A stretch of 64,000 nucleotides of DNA from positions 391,627-455,626 of the forward strand of contig NZ_JAFMZM010000003.1 in NCBI RefSeq assembly GCF_024436375.1, given 5' to 3'. The DNA is from Nocardioides astragali. GTDB lineage: Bacteria > Actinomycetota > Actinomycetes > Propionibacteriales > Nocardioidaceae. The notes beneath the pieces were generated by a model. That model did not search any database, had not been told where the DNA came from, and saw only the letters and a list, made by a program, of their open reading frames with translations. Every line of letters begins with the position of its first letter. Position 1 is the first letter of the stretch. Position numbers and translations under genes: made by a program. Shown in pieces: positions 42,336 through 51,243 of this stretch.

Positions 42336-42789
42336 ACGTCGTCGGGGAGCTGATCGGGGGCTCGGTCGGTCCTGTCTCCTCGAAGCCGCAGTGCTGCAGC
42401 ACGCGATGTGAGGCGAGATTCTCAGCGGACACGCGCGCCTTCACCGTCCTCACGCCTCGTGAGGCCGCGACCTCCAGGGCGGCGGCGACGCCCTGACGGG
42501 CGATGCCTCGACCTTGCGCGTCCTCGGCGATCCGGAACCCGAGCTCGGTCGCCTCCGGTCGGTCGATGTCGGTGATGTTCACCCGTCCCAGAACCTCACC
42601 TTCTCCGTCGAGAACGACGAAGAAGAGCGACGTACGCTCGTCGTTCTCGCGTACGCGCTCGGCAAGCCGGTCCTCGAAGTGCTCGAAGAAGTCGTCTCCG
42701 CGGTCGCCGACGCGCTCGGCGAAGAACATCCGGTTGGCCAGTTCGAACCGCTCCAGTGCTCCAGCGTGATCGAGCGCCAGCAGCTCCAT
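42298..42789 (-). CDS. RimJ/RimL-type GNAT acetyltransferase
   Basis: 163 residues from the ATG at 42789, which has GAGG eight nt upstream; a GTG at 42807 is an alternative. ELANRMFFAERVGDRGDDFF, FFVVLDGEGEVLGRVNITDI, ELGFRIAEDAQGRGIARQGV and SENLASHRVLQHCGFEETG follow the RimJ/RimL pattern, with acetyl-CoA bound at QGRGIA. It may acetylate protein N-termini or a small molecule. It is convergent with the Nudix gene. Confidence 0.85.
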   Translation of the reverse strand: MELLALDHAGALERFELANRMFFAERVGDRGDDFFEHFEDRLAERVRENDERTSLFFVVLDGEGEVLGRVNITDIDRPEATELGFRIAEDAQGRGIARQGVAAALEVAASRGVRTVKARVSAENLASHRVLQHCGFEETGPTEPPISSPTTFIGYRKDLHGSC

Positions 42790-42881
42790 TCGCGGGTCCT
42801 CACTCACGTTCCAGAGGCAACCACAAGCGCGCGGAACGATGCACGTGGATTGCGCCGCGCGCACGACGTTGTACGAACCCG

Positions 42882-43814
42882 CTAAGCCAGCTGCTGGATG
42901 AGGGACGCGACCTCCTCCGGTGTCGGGTACGACGTCTGCGTGCCGTGCCGAGTCACGCTGGCCGAGGCGCACGCACAACCCAGCCGTGAGGCCTCGGTCG
43001 CCGACCTGCCCTCTGCGAGGCCGTAGGCGAACGCGCCCACGAAGGCGTCTCCCGCTCCCGTGGTGTCCACCGCCTCGACCGTGGGCGCAGCGATGTGGAC
43101 CGACGCCTCTCCGTCCTCGCAGACCGCAGCACCGCGGCTGCCGAGCGTGACGACCACCCGCGTCCCAGTGGTCCGGGCGATCGCCACGGCGAGGTGCTCG
43201 GGCGTCCCGTCCGCGGACACACCGAGGCTGCGGGCCAGCTCGACGAGCTCCGCCTCGTTGGGGACGAGCCAGTCCGTGACCTCGACGAGGCCTGGGTCGA
43301 GTGCGCCGGCCGGAGCGGGGTTGAGCACCGTGAACGCGCCGCGCTCCTTCGCTGCCCGGAAGCCCGCCGAGGTCACGGCCTGCGGCACCTCGAGCTGGCC
43401 GACGACGCCGTCCACCTGAGGTGTGGCCAGCACGGCGGTGCGGGCCTGCTGCTGCGTCATCTCGTGGTTCGCGCCGGGTACGCAGATGATGCGGTTGGTG
43501 CCGTCCCTCTCCACCCAGATCGGGGCGACTCCGCTGCTCGCCTGGTCGGTGCGCGTGACGTGGTCGACGTCGATGCCCTCGCGACGGAGGTTCTCGACCG
43601 TCGCGTCGCCCAGTGCGTCGATCCCCACACAGGTCGCCATGGTCACGGCTGCGCCAAGCCTCGCCGCCAGGACGGCCTGGTTGGCGCCCTTGCCGCCGAA
43701 TCCCTGCACGAACCGCTCGCCGATGAGGGTCTCACCAGCATCGGGCACGCGTTCGGCGTAGGTGATCATGTCGATCATCGTGCTGCCGACGACGACGATG
43801 TGAGGACGGGTCAC
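42882..43814 (-). CDS. rbsK: Ribokinase (PfkB family)
   Basis: 310 residues. The N-terminal GGKGANQAVLAARLGA (about 40-55) and C-terminal DTTGAGDAFVGAFAYGL (about 248-264) are the two PfkB signatures, with catalytic Asp in GAGD. It phosphorylates ribose or deoxyribose at C5. The GTG start overlaps the stop of the deoxyribosyltransferase gene (GTGA), so the pair works in sequence: one releases or transfers the sugar from nucleosides and the other phosphorylates a pentose. Confidence 0.9.
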   Translation of the reverse strand: MTRPHIVVVGSTMIDMITYAERVPDAGETLIGERFVQGFGGKGANQAVLAARLGAAVTMATCVGIDALGDATVENLRREGIDVDHVTRTDQASSGVAPIWVERDGTNRIICVPGANHEMTQQQARTAVLATPQVDGVVGQLEVPQAVTSAGFRAAKERGAFTVLNPAPAGALDPGLVEVTDWLVPNEAELVELARSLGVSADGTPEHLAVAIARTTGTRVVVTLGSRGAAVCEDGEASVHIAAPTVEAVDTTGAGDAFVGAFAYGLAEGRSATEASRLGCACASASVTRHGTQTSYPTPEEVASLIQQLA

Positions 43815-44269
43815 GCGAGCTCCGCCTGCCAGCGCTTGAGGATGGCGACGACGTCGTCCAGGTCGGACACCACCTCACCGATCTCCTCGATGCAGCCTCG
43901 GACGTAGAGGTTGAGCCCCTTGCCTTCGAGCGGGCGTCCCTCGGACCCGATGCTGCGGGTGTCGGTGACCAGTCCGATGATCCCCTTCTTGGTGTCGTCG
44001 CCCTGCATCTTCATGCCGTGGAACAAGCCGATCTCGCAGGCCGTGCCGTCGTCGATCATGGGCCCGTCGAGCAGCGCGACCAGCGCGTTCGCGGGGAAGA
44101 GCCCCTTCGCGTCCTTGTCGAAGACCGCCTTCGGTGTGACCTCTTCCGGCAGCGGCTGCTCGTGAGGGACGAAGACCTCGATGCCCTCGCCCCTGATCCT
44201 GGCTGCCGCTTGCGCGATGAAGTCGCGCTCGTAGGGGGTGAACAGGGGGCCGGCGAAGTAGATCTGCAT
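43811..44269 (-). CDS. Nucleoside 2-deoxyribosyltransferase
   Basis: 152 residues from the ATG at 44269, which has AGGAAGG upstream; eight extra codons upstream are less likely. IYFAGPLFTPYERDFI at the start, ANALVALLDGPMIDDGTACEIG-LFHGM (about 77-102, with the catalytic Glu in ACEIG) and the C-terminal LNLYVRGCIEEIG match the family. It exchanges bases on deoxyribonucleosides. Coupled to ribokinase, suggesting nucleoside salvage. Confidence 0.85.
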   Translation of the reverse strand: MQIYFAGPLFTPYERDFIAQAAARIRGEGIEVFVPHEQPLPEEVTPKAVFDKDAKGLFPANALVALLDGPMIDDGTACEIGLFHGMKMQGDDTKKGIIGLVTDTRSIGSEGRPLEGKGLNLYVRGCIEEIGEVVSDLDDVVAILKRWQAELA

Positions 44270-44344
44270 GGGCCTTCCTGGTTCCGCGGACACATGGAGG
44301 AATCGACACGTACGGGGGAAAGAGCTGTGCTGCCGGACCCTACG

Positions 44345-44977
44345 TCAGGAGGTCGAGAGCAGTCCTTGCATGGTGTCGATCTCGGCGGTCTGGGCGGCAA
44401 CGATGTCTTCGGCGAGATCGATGGCAGGCTTGTACTGCCCGTTCTCGGTCTGGGCCTTGGCCAATTCGACGGCACCTGTGTGGTGCTCGATCATCATCTC
44501 CAGCCACGTGGCCTGGAACTCGCTGTCGGGTGCGTCCTGGAGCGCAGTCATGTCCTCGGCCGTCATCATGCCGGGCATGCTGGTGTCCATCCCTTCCATG
44601 GACTCGCCCATGTCGCCCATGTCGTGACCGGCGTTGGCGTGGTCGCGCATGGTCTCGGGGACCTCTTCGTCCCATTCGGTGAGCCAGTCCGTGAAGGTCT
44701 CGATCTCGGGTCCCTGCGCGGCCCGGATCTGTTCAGCCAACGCGGTGACCTCCGGGTCGAGGGGACGCTCCACCGTCAGATCGACCATGGACAGGGCCTG
44801 GGCGTGGTGCTGGAGCATCTCGGAGGCGAAGGCCACGTCGGCGTCGTTGTGCTCGGTCGTCGAGCTCTCTGTGGCAGCGCCGGACGTGTCGTCGTCGCCG
44901 CAGGCGACGGCGACCATCCCGAGGCCGAGGGTGAGGGCAGTGGCGCCGAGGGCGCGGGTGATGGTGCGGGTACGCAT
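44345..44977 (-). CDS. DUF305 lipoprotein, metal-related
   Basis: 210 residues, ATG at 44977 with an AGGAGA site. Lipobox V-A-C at about residue 26. DUF305 motifs appear twice: FASEMLQHHAQALSM and LEMMIEHHTGAVELA, each with a His pair. A Met/His/Asp-rich middle (HDMGDMGESMEGMDTSMPGM) is suited to copper or silver. Such proteins often sit in copper-resistance loci; the csoR-copA operon is 3 kb away. Confidence 0.9.
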   Translation of the reverse strand: MRTRTITRALGATALTLGLGMVAVACGDDDTSGAATESSTTEHNDADVAFASEMLQHHAQALSMVDLTVERPLDPEVTALAEQIRAAQGPEIETFTDWLTEWDEEVPETMRDHANAGHDMGDMGESMEGMDTSMPGMMTAEDMTALQDAPDSEFQATWLEMMIEHHTGAVELAKAQTENGQYKPAIDLAEDIVAAQTAEIDTMQGLLSTS

Positions 44978-45065
44978 GCTGTTCTCCTGGTGCGGTGCAG
45001 GTGTGTGAGGGGTCGGCATCAACGACCGCTCGGCGGGCTCGCCGGAGCGGCTGGATGGATGCCTG

Positions 45066-45518
45066 TCAGCACCTGATGACGGAGAACTGCCACACCGGTG
45101 GTGGCCCGGTGCCGGTAGGGGCCAACCGCAGAGCGGGGCGGACGTGGGTGGCGGCGGGGCGCAGGATCGCCCACGGGCGGTGGGTGCGCCCGCCGAGGGC
45201 GTACAGGCCGAGCAGGGTGGACACGGCCGCCAGCATGGCCACGCAGAGCATCAGCAGGTCGCCGAGGCTGTGACCCGTCGCGCCGGCATCGCCGGCACCA
45301 TGGACGGGTGCCGTGCGAGCCGGGTCCTCGGCTCGAGTGGTGGAGTGCCCACCGTCTGCATGTGCTGCGCTCGTGCTGATCGGTGCAGCGGTCGTCTGCT
45401 CGTGGGGCATGCCGTGGTGGGAGAGGACGTGCATGCCGAAGAGGCCGATGACGATGGCCAACGCGGCCCCCAGGCGCATGAGCCGGCCCGTGGGGACGTC
45501 TCGACGCTCTGCCTTCAT
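45066..45518 (-). CDS. DUF6153-like membrane protein
   Basis: 150 residues, ATG at 45518 with an AGGAGG site. Two membrane helices: LGAALAIVIGLFGMHVLSHHG (about 15-35, ending in two His) and LLMLCVAMLAAVSTLLGLYAL (about 87-107). Between lies a His/Thr/Ala-rich exterior loop. DUF6153 genes regularly precede DUF305 genes in actinobacterial copper regions, as here. Exact function unknown. Confidence 0.7.
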   Translation of the reverse strand: MKAERRDVPTGRLMRLGAALAIVIGLFGMHVLSHHGMPHEQTTAAPISTSAAHADGGHSTTRAEDPARTAPVHGAGDAGATGHSLGDLLMLCVAMLAAVSTLLGLYALGGRTHRPWAILRPAATHVRPALRLAPTGTGPPPVWQFSVIRC

Positions 45519-45627
45519 CGTCGTCACCTCCTCGCTGCCAGGCTGACAAGTCTGCACGACAGGGCGCAGCACGTTCCAACTCGACCGCCACCAACAGCGC
45601 AGAGTGCGCTCCCCACAGGCCCTGTCG

Positions 45628-46266
45628 CTAGCGGTGGATCCGCCGGTCCACGGAGATCCAGTTCGTCTCCCACGTCGCGCCGCCGTCGTCCGAGAACGCC
45701 TGCTCGAACCTGGCCTTGTCCGGTCCGAGGCGGAAGATCAGGAAGCGCACCTCGATCGGTCGTCCGTCGAGCTGGTCCTTGCCGTAGAACTCGCCGACCC
45801 CGTCGTCGAACCCCCCGTAGACCGAGGACGTGAGCAGGCCGTCACGCATGTTGACGAACGTCGAGCTCCATCGATCGGCCTGAGGCTCGTACAGGCGGAC
45901 GTTGAGCCCCTCGATCCGACCCGCCTCGCCGGAGATGTCGAGCTCGACGACGTTCGCGCGGCCGTCCATCAGCGGCCGCACGTCGCTCGTGCCGCTGAAC
46001 CGCAGCCACTCCTCCGATCCGGAGAGCGGGTCGGCCAGCACACGGACGTCGGACCGCCACGAGCCGAGCTCCCAGTCGAAGTCCTGCTGCCCGTCAGACG
46101 AGACAGAGGGGGCAGAGACGGCGGCGGCCGAGAGTGTGGGGGCCGAGCCGGCAGGGGTTGGCGCGACCGCCCCGCCGCTGCTGGCCGTCGCGGTCACCAG
46201 CACCGCCACGAGACAAGCGACGGCGACTCGGTTGTGTGTCAGGGTTCTTGCCGGAGAGAGGTTCAT
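45628..46266 (-). CDS. Secreted DUF1579-like protein
   Basis: 212 residues. Signal peptide 1-32 or so, an Ala/Ser linker, then DFDWELGSWRSDVRVLADPL, DVRPLMDGRANVVELDISG, RLYEPQADRWSSTFVNMRDG and FSDDGGATWETNWISVDRRI, the pattern of DUF1579-type lipocalin-like proteins. Probably binds a small hydrophobic ligand outside the cell. Divergent from an HxlR regulator only 27 bp away, which probably controls it. Confidence 0.7.
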   Translation of the reverse strand: MNLSPARTLTHNRVAVACLVAVLVTATASSGGAVAPTPAGSAPTLSAAAVSAPSVSSDGQQDFDWELGSWRSDVRVLADPLSGSEEWLRFSGTSDVRPLMDGRANVVELDISGEAGRIEGLNVRLYEPQADRWSSTFVNMRDGLLTSSVYGGFDDGVGEFYGKDQLDGRPIEVRFLIFRLGPDKARFEQAFSDDGGATWETNWISVDRRIHR

Positions 46267-46293
46267 AGAGCGAGCATCCGAACGGAGCGACCC

Positions 46294-46701
46294 ATGGACA
46301 AGAAGGCACCTTCAGGTAACCCCTCGGCATCGCGCCCCAACCCGCTGCCCGGTTGCCCGATGGCCGCGGCGTTCGCGGCGGTCGGCGGGAAGTGGAAGCT
46401 GACCTTGATCTACTGGCTGGCCCATGGCGAGTCGCACTTCGCCGGACTCCGCCGCCGCGCCGCGCCGATCACACCCAAGGTGCTCGCCGAGCAGCTGCGC
46501 GAGCTGGAGGCCGACGGGCTGGTCGAGCGGGTGGAGACCGGGCCGGTGCCGGCACCGGTCATCTACCGCCTGACGCCGTACGGCTCGACGGTGCTGCCGG
46601 TGGTGGAGAGCGTCCGGCTCTGGGGCGAGTCCCACCTCGAGCGCACCGATGGGTCGGCCGCGCCGACCGACCGGATGTCGTGCGGTCGAGCGGTCGCCTA
46701 G
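46294..46701 (+). CDS. HxlR family transcriptional regulator
   Basis: 135 residues. The winged helix (about 20-110) has GCPMAAAFAAVGGKWKLTLIYWL, FAGLRRRAAPITPKVLAEQL and RELEADGLVERVE, typical of HxlR. The N-terminal Cys21 before Pro could be a redox sensor, as in several family members; another Cys lies near the C-terminus. Divergent from the secreted DUF1579-like gene. Confidence 0.88.
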   Translation: MDKKAPSGNPSASRPNPLPGCPMAAAFAAVGGKWKLTLIYWLAHGESHFAGLRRRAAPITPKVLAEQLRELEADGLVERVETGPVPAPVIYRLTPYGSTVLPVVESVRLWGESHLERTDGSAAPTDRMSCGRAVA

Positions 46702-46717
46702 CTGTTGAAGTCCTGAC

Positions 46718-47485
46718 TCAGTGGACGCCGATCAGCGCCGCCAGGCCGTCGAGCGTGCGGGCCAGGCCGAAGTCCCAGGCGCGGTCGGCCTCCCAGGCGC
46801 TGCCCTGCGCCTCGCCGGCGGCGGACCCGATCCGGACGGCGCGAGGGTACGCCTCGGGATCGAGGGCCCGGGCGAGGATGGGCTGATTGGCGACCCACCA
46901 GTCCGCGTCGCTCATCGCCGAGTCGGTGGTGGCCCGGGCGGCGTCGTGGGCTGAGCGGCAGTGGGACTGCACGAACCCGAGCAGGTAGGTCAGCGCCGCA
47001 TCCGTGTCGACATCGGACAGGCCGGTGCCGTCGAACGCCGCGAGCTCGTGCTCGTACTTCGCCATCACTCCCGGCCCCAGCGGCGGGCGGCTCAGCGCGG
47101 CGACCTCGGTGAGCCACGGGTGTGAGGTGAGCAGGTCGCGATTGGTCTCGGCGACGACCTCGAGCCGGTCCCGCCACGCCTCCCCCGCCCACGGCATACG
47201 GGCCATCCGGGCATAGCTGGCGTCCACCATCAGGTCGAGCAGCTCGGGCTTCCCCGGGACGTAGGTGTAGACGGACATCGCAGAGACGCCGACCCGCTCG
47301 GCCACGGCTCGCATGGTGACCGCGGCGAGGCCCTGGTCGTCGGCCAGGCGCAGCGCCGCGTCGACGACCTGGGCGACGGTCACCGACCGGGCCGGGCCCT
47401 TGCGCCGCGGCGCCGCAGACTCCTCGCCCCACAGGAGCGCGAGCGTACGGCTGGGCTCGCCGGACCCGGTGCTGTTCTCCGTCAT
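46718..47485 (-). CDS. TetR family regulator with C-terminal TetR_C domain
   Basis: 255 residues. The HTH is at about 40-85: VVDAALRLADDQGLAAVTMR-AVAERVGVSAMSVYTYV. The C-terminal part (about 100-250) resembles the tetracycline-repressor-type ligand domain, longer than in most family members. ATG at 47485; nine bases upstream another ATG exists. Divergent from a glyoxalase-fold gene, with a 27-bp operator between them. Confidence 0.9.
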   Translation of the reverse strand: MTENSTGSGEPSRTLALLWGEESAAPRRKGPARSVTVAQVVDAALRLADDQGLAAVTMRAVAERVGVSAMSVYTYVPGKPELLDLMVDASYARMARMPWAGEAWRDRLEVVAETNRDLLTSHPWLTEVAALSRPPLGPGVMAKYEHELAAFDGTGLSDVDTDAALTYLLGFVQSHCRSAHDAARATTDSAMSDADWWVANQPILARALDPEAYPRAVRIGSAAGEAQGSAWEADRAWDFGLARTLDGLAALIGVH

Positions 47486-47509
47486 GGGAACCATCCTGCC
47501 ACGAATACG

Positions 47510-47538
47510 TGTACGACGTACGGTATACGATGTACAAT
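47510..47538. promoter_or_regulatory. TetR-type operator and glyoxalase promoter
   Basis: Arms 47510-47520 and 47526-47536 match at 9 of 11 positions in inverted orientation (TGTACNNCGTA, 5-nt centre, TACGNNGTACA). A good -10 box TACAAT (47533-47538) overlaps the right arm on the plus strand. The adjacent TetR should repress both directions. Confidence 0.72.
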
Positions 47539-47580
47539 GTCGCCGTAACCCAGACCACCGACCGACCAGGAGACCACTGC

Positions 47581-47982
47581 ATGCGCATCACCGAGACCGC
47601 CGTGTCGCTCAACGTTCCCGACGTCGAGGCCTCGGCCTCCTGGGTGCAGAAGCACCTGGGATTCACCGAGGCGATGGCCGCCGACGGGTTCTGCTCGCTG
47701 GCCCACCCGCAGGCCGGCGTCAACCTCATCTACCTCCGCACAGGGCTGCCGACGTTCAAGCCTGCCTCCGCCGGGGGCAGGGTCGACGGCCTGCTCGTGG
47801 TCTTCACCGTCGAGGACATCGACGCGGACTACGCACGGCTGCGGGAGGAAGGCGTCGAGATCGTCACCCCCATCGAGACCGAGCCCTGGGGTGAGCGCTA
47901 CTTCCAGATGACCGACCCGAACGGCGTGATCTACCAGCTGGTGCAGTGGGTCACGCCGCCCGACCCGCAGTACGCCGGCTGA
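47581..47982 (+). CDS. Glyoxalase/bleomycin-resistance fold protein
   Basis: 133 residues, ATG at 47581 with CAGGAGA upstream. ITETAVSLNVPDVEASASWV and EPWGERYFQMTDPNGVIYQLV are the two beta-alpha-beta-beta-beta halves of a VOC protein. It could bind and sequester an antibiotic or act on a small substrate. Under the divergent TetR, so likely induced by its ligand. Confidence 0.87.
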   Translation: MRITETAVSLNVPDVEASASWVQKHLGFTEAMAADGFCSLAHPQAGVNLIYLRTGLPTFKPASAGGRVDGLLVVFTVEDIDADYARLREEGVEIVTPIETEPWGERYFQMTDPNGVIYQLVQWVTPPDPQYAG

Positions 47983-48029
47983 GCCAGGGCTGGCGGCGGT
48001 GCAGCCGCGACGACTGTGCCGCCGCCACG

Positions 48030-50381
48030 TCAGGGCCGCGGTGGTGCGTGACCCGTCGCGTGCTGCTGGGCCAACCAGGAGGCGATCTGCGTCCGGGAGC
48101 GGAAGCCGAGCTTGAGCATGATGTGCTGGACGTGGGTCTCGACCGTCCGCACGGACAGGGTGAACCGGGTCGCGATCTGCCGGTTGCTCAGGCCCTCCGC
48201 GATCAGCTCGGCGATCTCGAGCTCGCGAGCCGTGAGCACCGTGTCCTGCTCCGACGACGGCGCCGCAGGGGCCGGCCGCTCCCCGAGCGCGTAGGCGATG
48301 CCGTCATCGACACTGAACGCCGCGCCCCTCTCGAAGGCCGCCTCGAAGGGCGCCCTGCCGAGCTGCTCGGTGGCGGTCTGGACGCACGCCTCGTGGAAGG
48401 GGTACATGTGCTGGTAGGTGGCCAAGGGGCGGCCCATGATCTCCCAGAGGCGGTCGGCCGCACCCAGCAGCGTCGCGGCTCGGTCGTGGTGCTGGAGAGC
48501 GGACTCCGCCCAGGCGAGCGACTCCATCGACCACCCCAGACCCGTCAGGTCGCGGAGCTCTCGCCGGAGCGCGATGCTCTCCTGGATCAGCTCCGCCGCC
48601 CGCGGGAGGTCGCCCTGGTGCATCACGAACAGCCCGAACGTCCACAGGGCGTACGCACGGTGGAAGCACTCGCCGGCTGGCTCGGTGATCCGGAGGAACT
48701 CCTCATGGCACCACGTCGCGCGCTCCGCGTCACCCAACAGCGCCGCGGCCGATGAGTACGACAGCAGCAGGTCGAGGCGCACGGTCAGCTCCTGGCCGGG
48801 CTCGAGCATGGCGAGGCCCCGCTCGAAGGCGGTGGTCGCGGCGGGAAGGTCGCCGCTGTAGAGAGCCACCGACCCCTCTGTCCAGCTGGCCATCGCTCGG
48901 GTCCCGGGATCGCTGGTCGTGGCCTCGATGGCCCGGGCCGAGGCCAGCCGTTGGCCCCCGACGTCGAAGTCGCCGTCGGCCAGGGCCAGGGCGGCGTCGA
49001 TCAGCAGTGCCCATGCCCGCACCTGAGTGGGCGGGCCCGGCGCGTCGAGCGCCCGCGACAGCAACAGGCGACCCTCGCGGGCGAATCCGCGCCCCCACCA
49101 GTAGAAGTGGTAGACCGCAGTCAGGATCCGCATCGCCGAATCGAGGTCGCGTGACTCGGTCAGGCAGTAGTCCACCGCCGCCTGGATGTTGACGTGCTCG
49201 CGGTCCAGCCGGGCGAACCACTCCACCTGTCGAGGACTGACCCAGTCCGCGTCCGCGCGTTCGACCAGGCGCAGGTAGGCGTCGCGGTGCCGATCGCGCA
49301 GTCGCGCCCGCTCGCCGGACTGGTCGAGCTGCTCGCGGCCGAACTCCCGGATGGTGTCCAGCATCCGGTAGCGGATCACCTCCCCGTGCCGTTGCCCGAC
49401 CAGGATCGACTTGTCGATCAGGTGCGCGATGGTCCCCGACACATCGGCGGCGGCCAGGCCGTCGCCCGCGCAGACCTCCTCCGCGGTGTCGAGCTCGAAG
49501 CCTCCGGTGAAGACCGAGAGACGCGCCCACAGGAGCTGCTCCTGCTCCGAGCACAGGCCGTGGCTCCACTCGATGCACGACCGCAGCGTCCGCTGCCGGC
49601 TCGGCGCCTGGCTGCGCGAGGAGCTCAACAGGTGCGGGTGGTCGGAGAGCCGGGTCAGCACCTCCCTCTCCGAGAAGGCGCGCAAGCGTGCCGCGGCGAG
49701 CTCGATCGCCAGCGGCAGCCCGTCGAGGCGCCGGCAGATCTCGGCGACGTCGTTCCGGTTGTGATCGGTGAGGCGGTAGTCGCTCACCGCCGATGAGGCC
49801 CGGTCGACGAAGAGCTCGACAGCGCCGTACTGGAGCAGGTTGGGGCTCCCCGGCCGATCGGGACCTTCCCGCTCGGCCTCGGGCAGCCCCAGTGGCGCCA
49901 CCCGGAAGACAACCTCACCGGCGACGTTGAGCCATTCGCGACTCGTGGCCAGGATCCGCAGGTCCGGACAGGACTGCATCAGGGCGTCGGCGAGCTCCAC
50001 GATGGCATCGACGAGGTGCTCGGAGTTGTCGAGGACGAGCAGGAGGTGCCGCGGGGCCAGGTAGTCGGTCAGGATGTCGAGCGGTGCGCGCCCCGAGTGC
50101 TCGCGGAGGCCGACCGCCACGGCGACCGTGCTGGCAACGAGGTCCGGGTCGCTGACCTGGTCGAGCTCGACCAGGACGATCCCGTCGGGGAAGCTCCGGC
50201 GTACGGCGTTGGCCACCTCGAGCGCGAGACGGGTCTTTCCCACGCCGCCCGGACCGGTCAGCGTCACCAGGCGGGAGGTGGACAGCAGGCGTCTGACCTC
50301 GGCGACGTCATGGCGACGGCCGACGAAGCTGCTCAGTGCGAGGAACGGGCCGGAGGTCGCACCCTCCACGGGTTGCCCCAT
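48030..50381 (-). CDS. LuxR-type regulator with AAA/NB-ARC ATPase (LAL-like)
   Basis: 783 residues. Walker A GPGGVGKT (43-50), a Walker B-like LLLVLDNSEHL near 120, and GLPLAIELAAARL near 220 mark an NB-ARC-type ATPase. Residues about 370-700 are TPR-like helical repeats. The C-terminal LuxR HTH (about 722-775) reads LTARELEIAELIAEGLSNRQ-IATRFTLSVRTVETHV. Such proteins integrate a ligand signal with ATP to activate transcription. No operator can be assigned. It is divergent from the methyltransferase gene at 50491. Confidence 0.92.
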   Translation of the reverse strand: MGQPVEGATSGPFLALSSFVGRRHDVAEVRRLLSTSRLVTLTGPGGVGKTRLALEVANAVRRSFPDGIVLVELDQVSDPDLVASTVAVAVGLREHSGRAPLDILTDYLAPRHLLLVLDNSEHLVDAIVELADALMQSCPDLRILATSREWLNVAGEVVFRVAPLGLPEAEREGPDRPGSPNLLQYGAVELFVDRASSAVSDYRLTDHNRNDVAEICRRLDGLPLAIELAAARLRAFSEREVLTRLSDHPHLLSSSRSQAPSRQRTLRSCIEWSHGLCSEQEQLLWARLSVFTGGFELDTAEEVCAGDGLAAADVSGTIAHLIDKSILVGQRHGEVIRYRMLDTIREFGREQLDQSGERARLRDRHRDAYLRLVERADADWVSPRQVEWFARLDREHVNIQAAVDYCLTESRDLDSAMRILTAVYHFYWWGRGFAREGRLLLSRALDAPGPPTQVRAWALLIDAALALADGDFDVGGQRLASARAIEATTSDPGTRAMASWTEGSVALYSGDLPAATTAFERGLAMLEPGQELTVRLDLLLSYSSAAALLGDAERATWCHEEFLRITEPAGECFHRAYALWTFGLFVMHQGDLPRAAELIQESIALRRELRDLTGLGWSMESLAWAESALQHHDRAATLLGAADRLWEIMGRPLATYQHMYPFHEACVQTATEQLGRAPFEAAFERGAAFSVDDGIAYALGERPAPAAPSSEQDTVLTARELEIAELIAEGLSNRQIATRFTLSVRTVETHVQHIMLKLGFRSRTQIASWLAQQHATGHAPPRP

Positions 50382-50490
50382 GCCGTTGATCCTAGATCCG
50401 ATGCCGCGGCTAGGGGGCCGAGTGGGCTAGTCACCCCCAGGGCCCATATCCGGTGGATGCGAGGGAGCAGCGACCGTAGGGTCGACGGCC

Positions 50491-51243
50491 ATGACCAGCA
50501 GCGACTACTGGGACCACGACACGGCCGAGCAGTACGACGACTCGTCGGCGTTCATGTTCGCCCCCGAGGTGCTGGATCCGGCGGTCGCCTTCCTGGCCGA
50601 GCTGGCCGGGTCGGGACCAGCGCTGGAGCTGGCGATCGGGACCGGGCGAGTGGCGATCCCTCTCGTCGAGCGCGGGGTCCGGGTCTCGGGCATCGAGCTC
50701 TCCCAGCCCATGGTCGACGTGCTCAGGGGGAAGCGACCTGACCTGCCGGTGACGGTGGGCGACATGGCCCACGCCACGGCCCCCGAGGAAGGACCAGCCC
50801 CCGGTGAGTTCTCCCTCGTCTTCGTCGTGTGGAACAGCATCGGCAACCTGCGCACCCAGGCCGAGCAGGTCGCCTGCTTCCGCAACGCTGCTCGGCACCT
50901 GGCGCCGGGCGGGCGTCTCGTGGTCGAGCTGTGGGTCCCGGGGATCCGTCGCTTCCCGCCGGGCCAGACTGCCGTCCCCTTCCACGTCGGGGAGCGCCAC
51001 GTCGGCTTCGACACGATGGACATGGCGACACAGCGTGGGACCTCGCACCACTACTCGACCCATCCGGACGGCACCATCACCTACGGCGCGAGCAACTTCC
51101 GCTACATCTGGCCGGCCGAGTGCGACCTCATGGCCCAGCTCGCCGGCCTCGAGCTGGAGAGCCGTGCCGAGGACTGGCGCGGCACCCCCTTCACCGGAGA
51201 CAGCGAGAACCACGTGTCGGTCTGGCGGAAGCCGACCGGATGA
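50491..51243 (+). CDS. Class I SAM-dependent methyltransferase
   Basis: 250 residues, ATG at 50491. Motif I ALELAIGTGRVAIPL (about 46-60), RVSGIELSQPMVDVL, then FSLVFVVWNSIGNL and APGGRLVVELWVPG follow the UbiE/small-molecule methyltransferase order. Substrate unknown. It overlaps the next gene by ATGA, so the two are coupled. The divergent LuxR regulator is a candidate controller. Confidence 0.87.
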   Translation: MTSSDYWDHDTAEQYDDSSAFMFAPEVLDPAVAFLAELAGSGPALELAIGTGRVAIPLVERGVRVSGIELSQPMVDVLRGKRPDLPVTVGDMAHATAPEEGPAPGEFSLVFVVWNSIGNLRTQAEQVACFRNAARHLAPGGRLVVELWVPGIRRFPPGQTAVPFHVGERHVGFDTMDMATQRGTSHHYSTHPDGTITYGASNFRYIWPAECDLMAQLAGLELESRAEDWRGTPFTGDSENHVSVWRKPTG

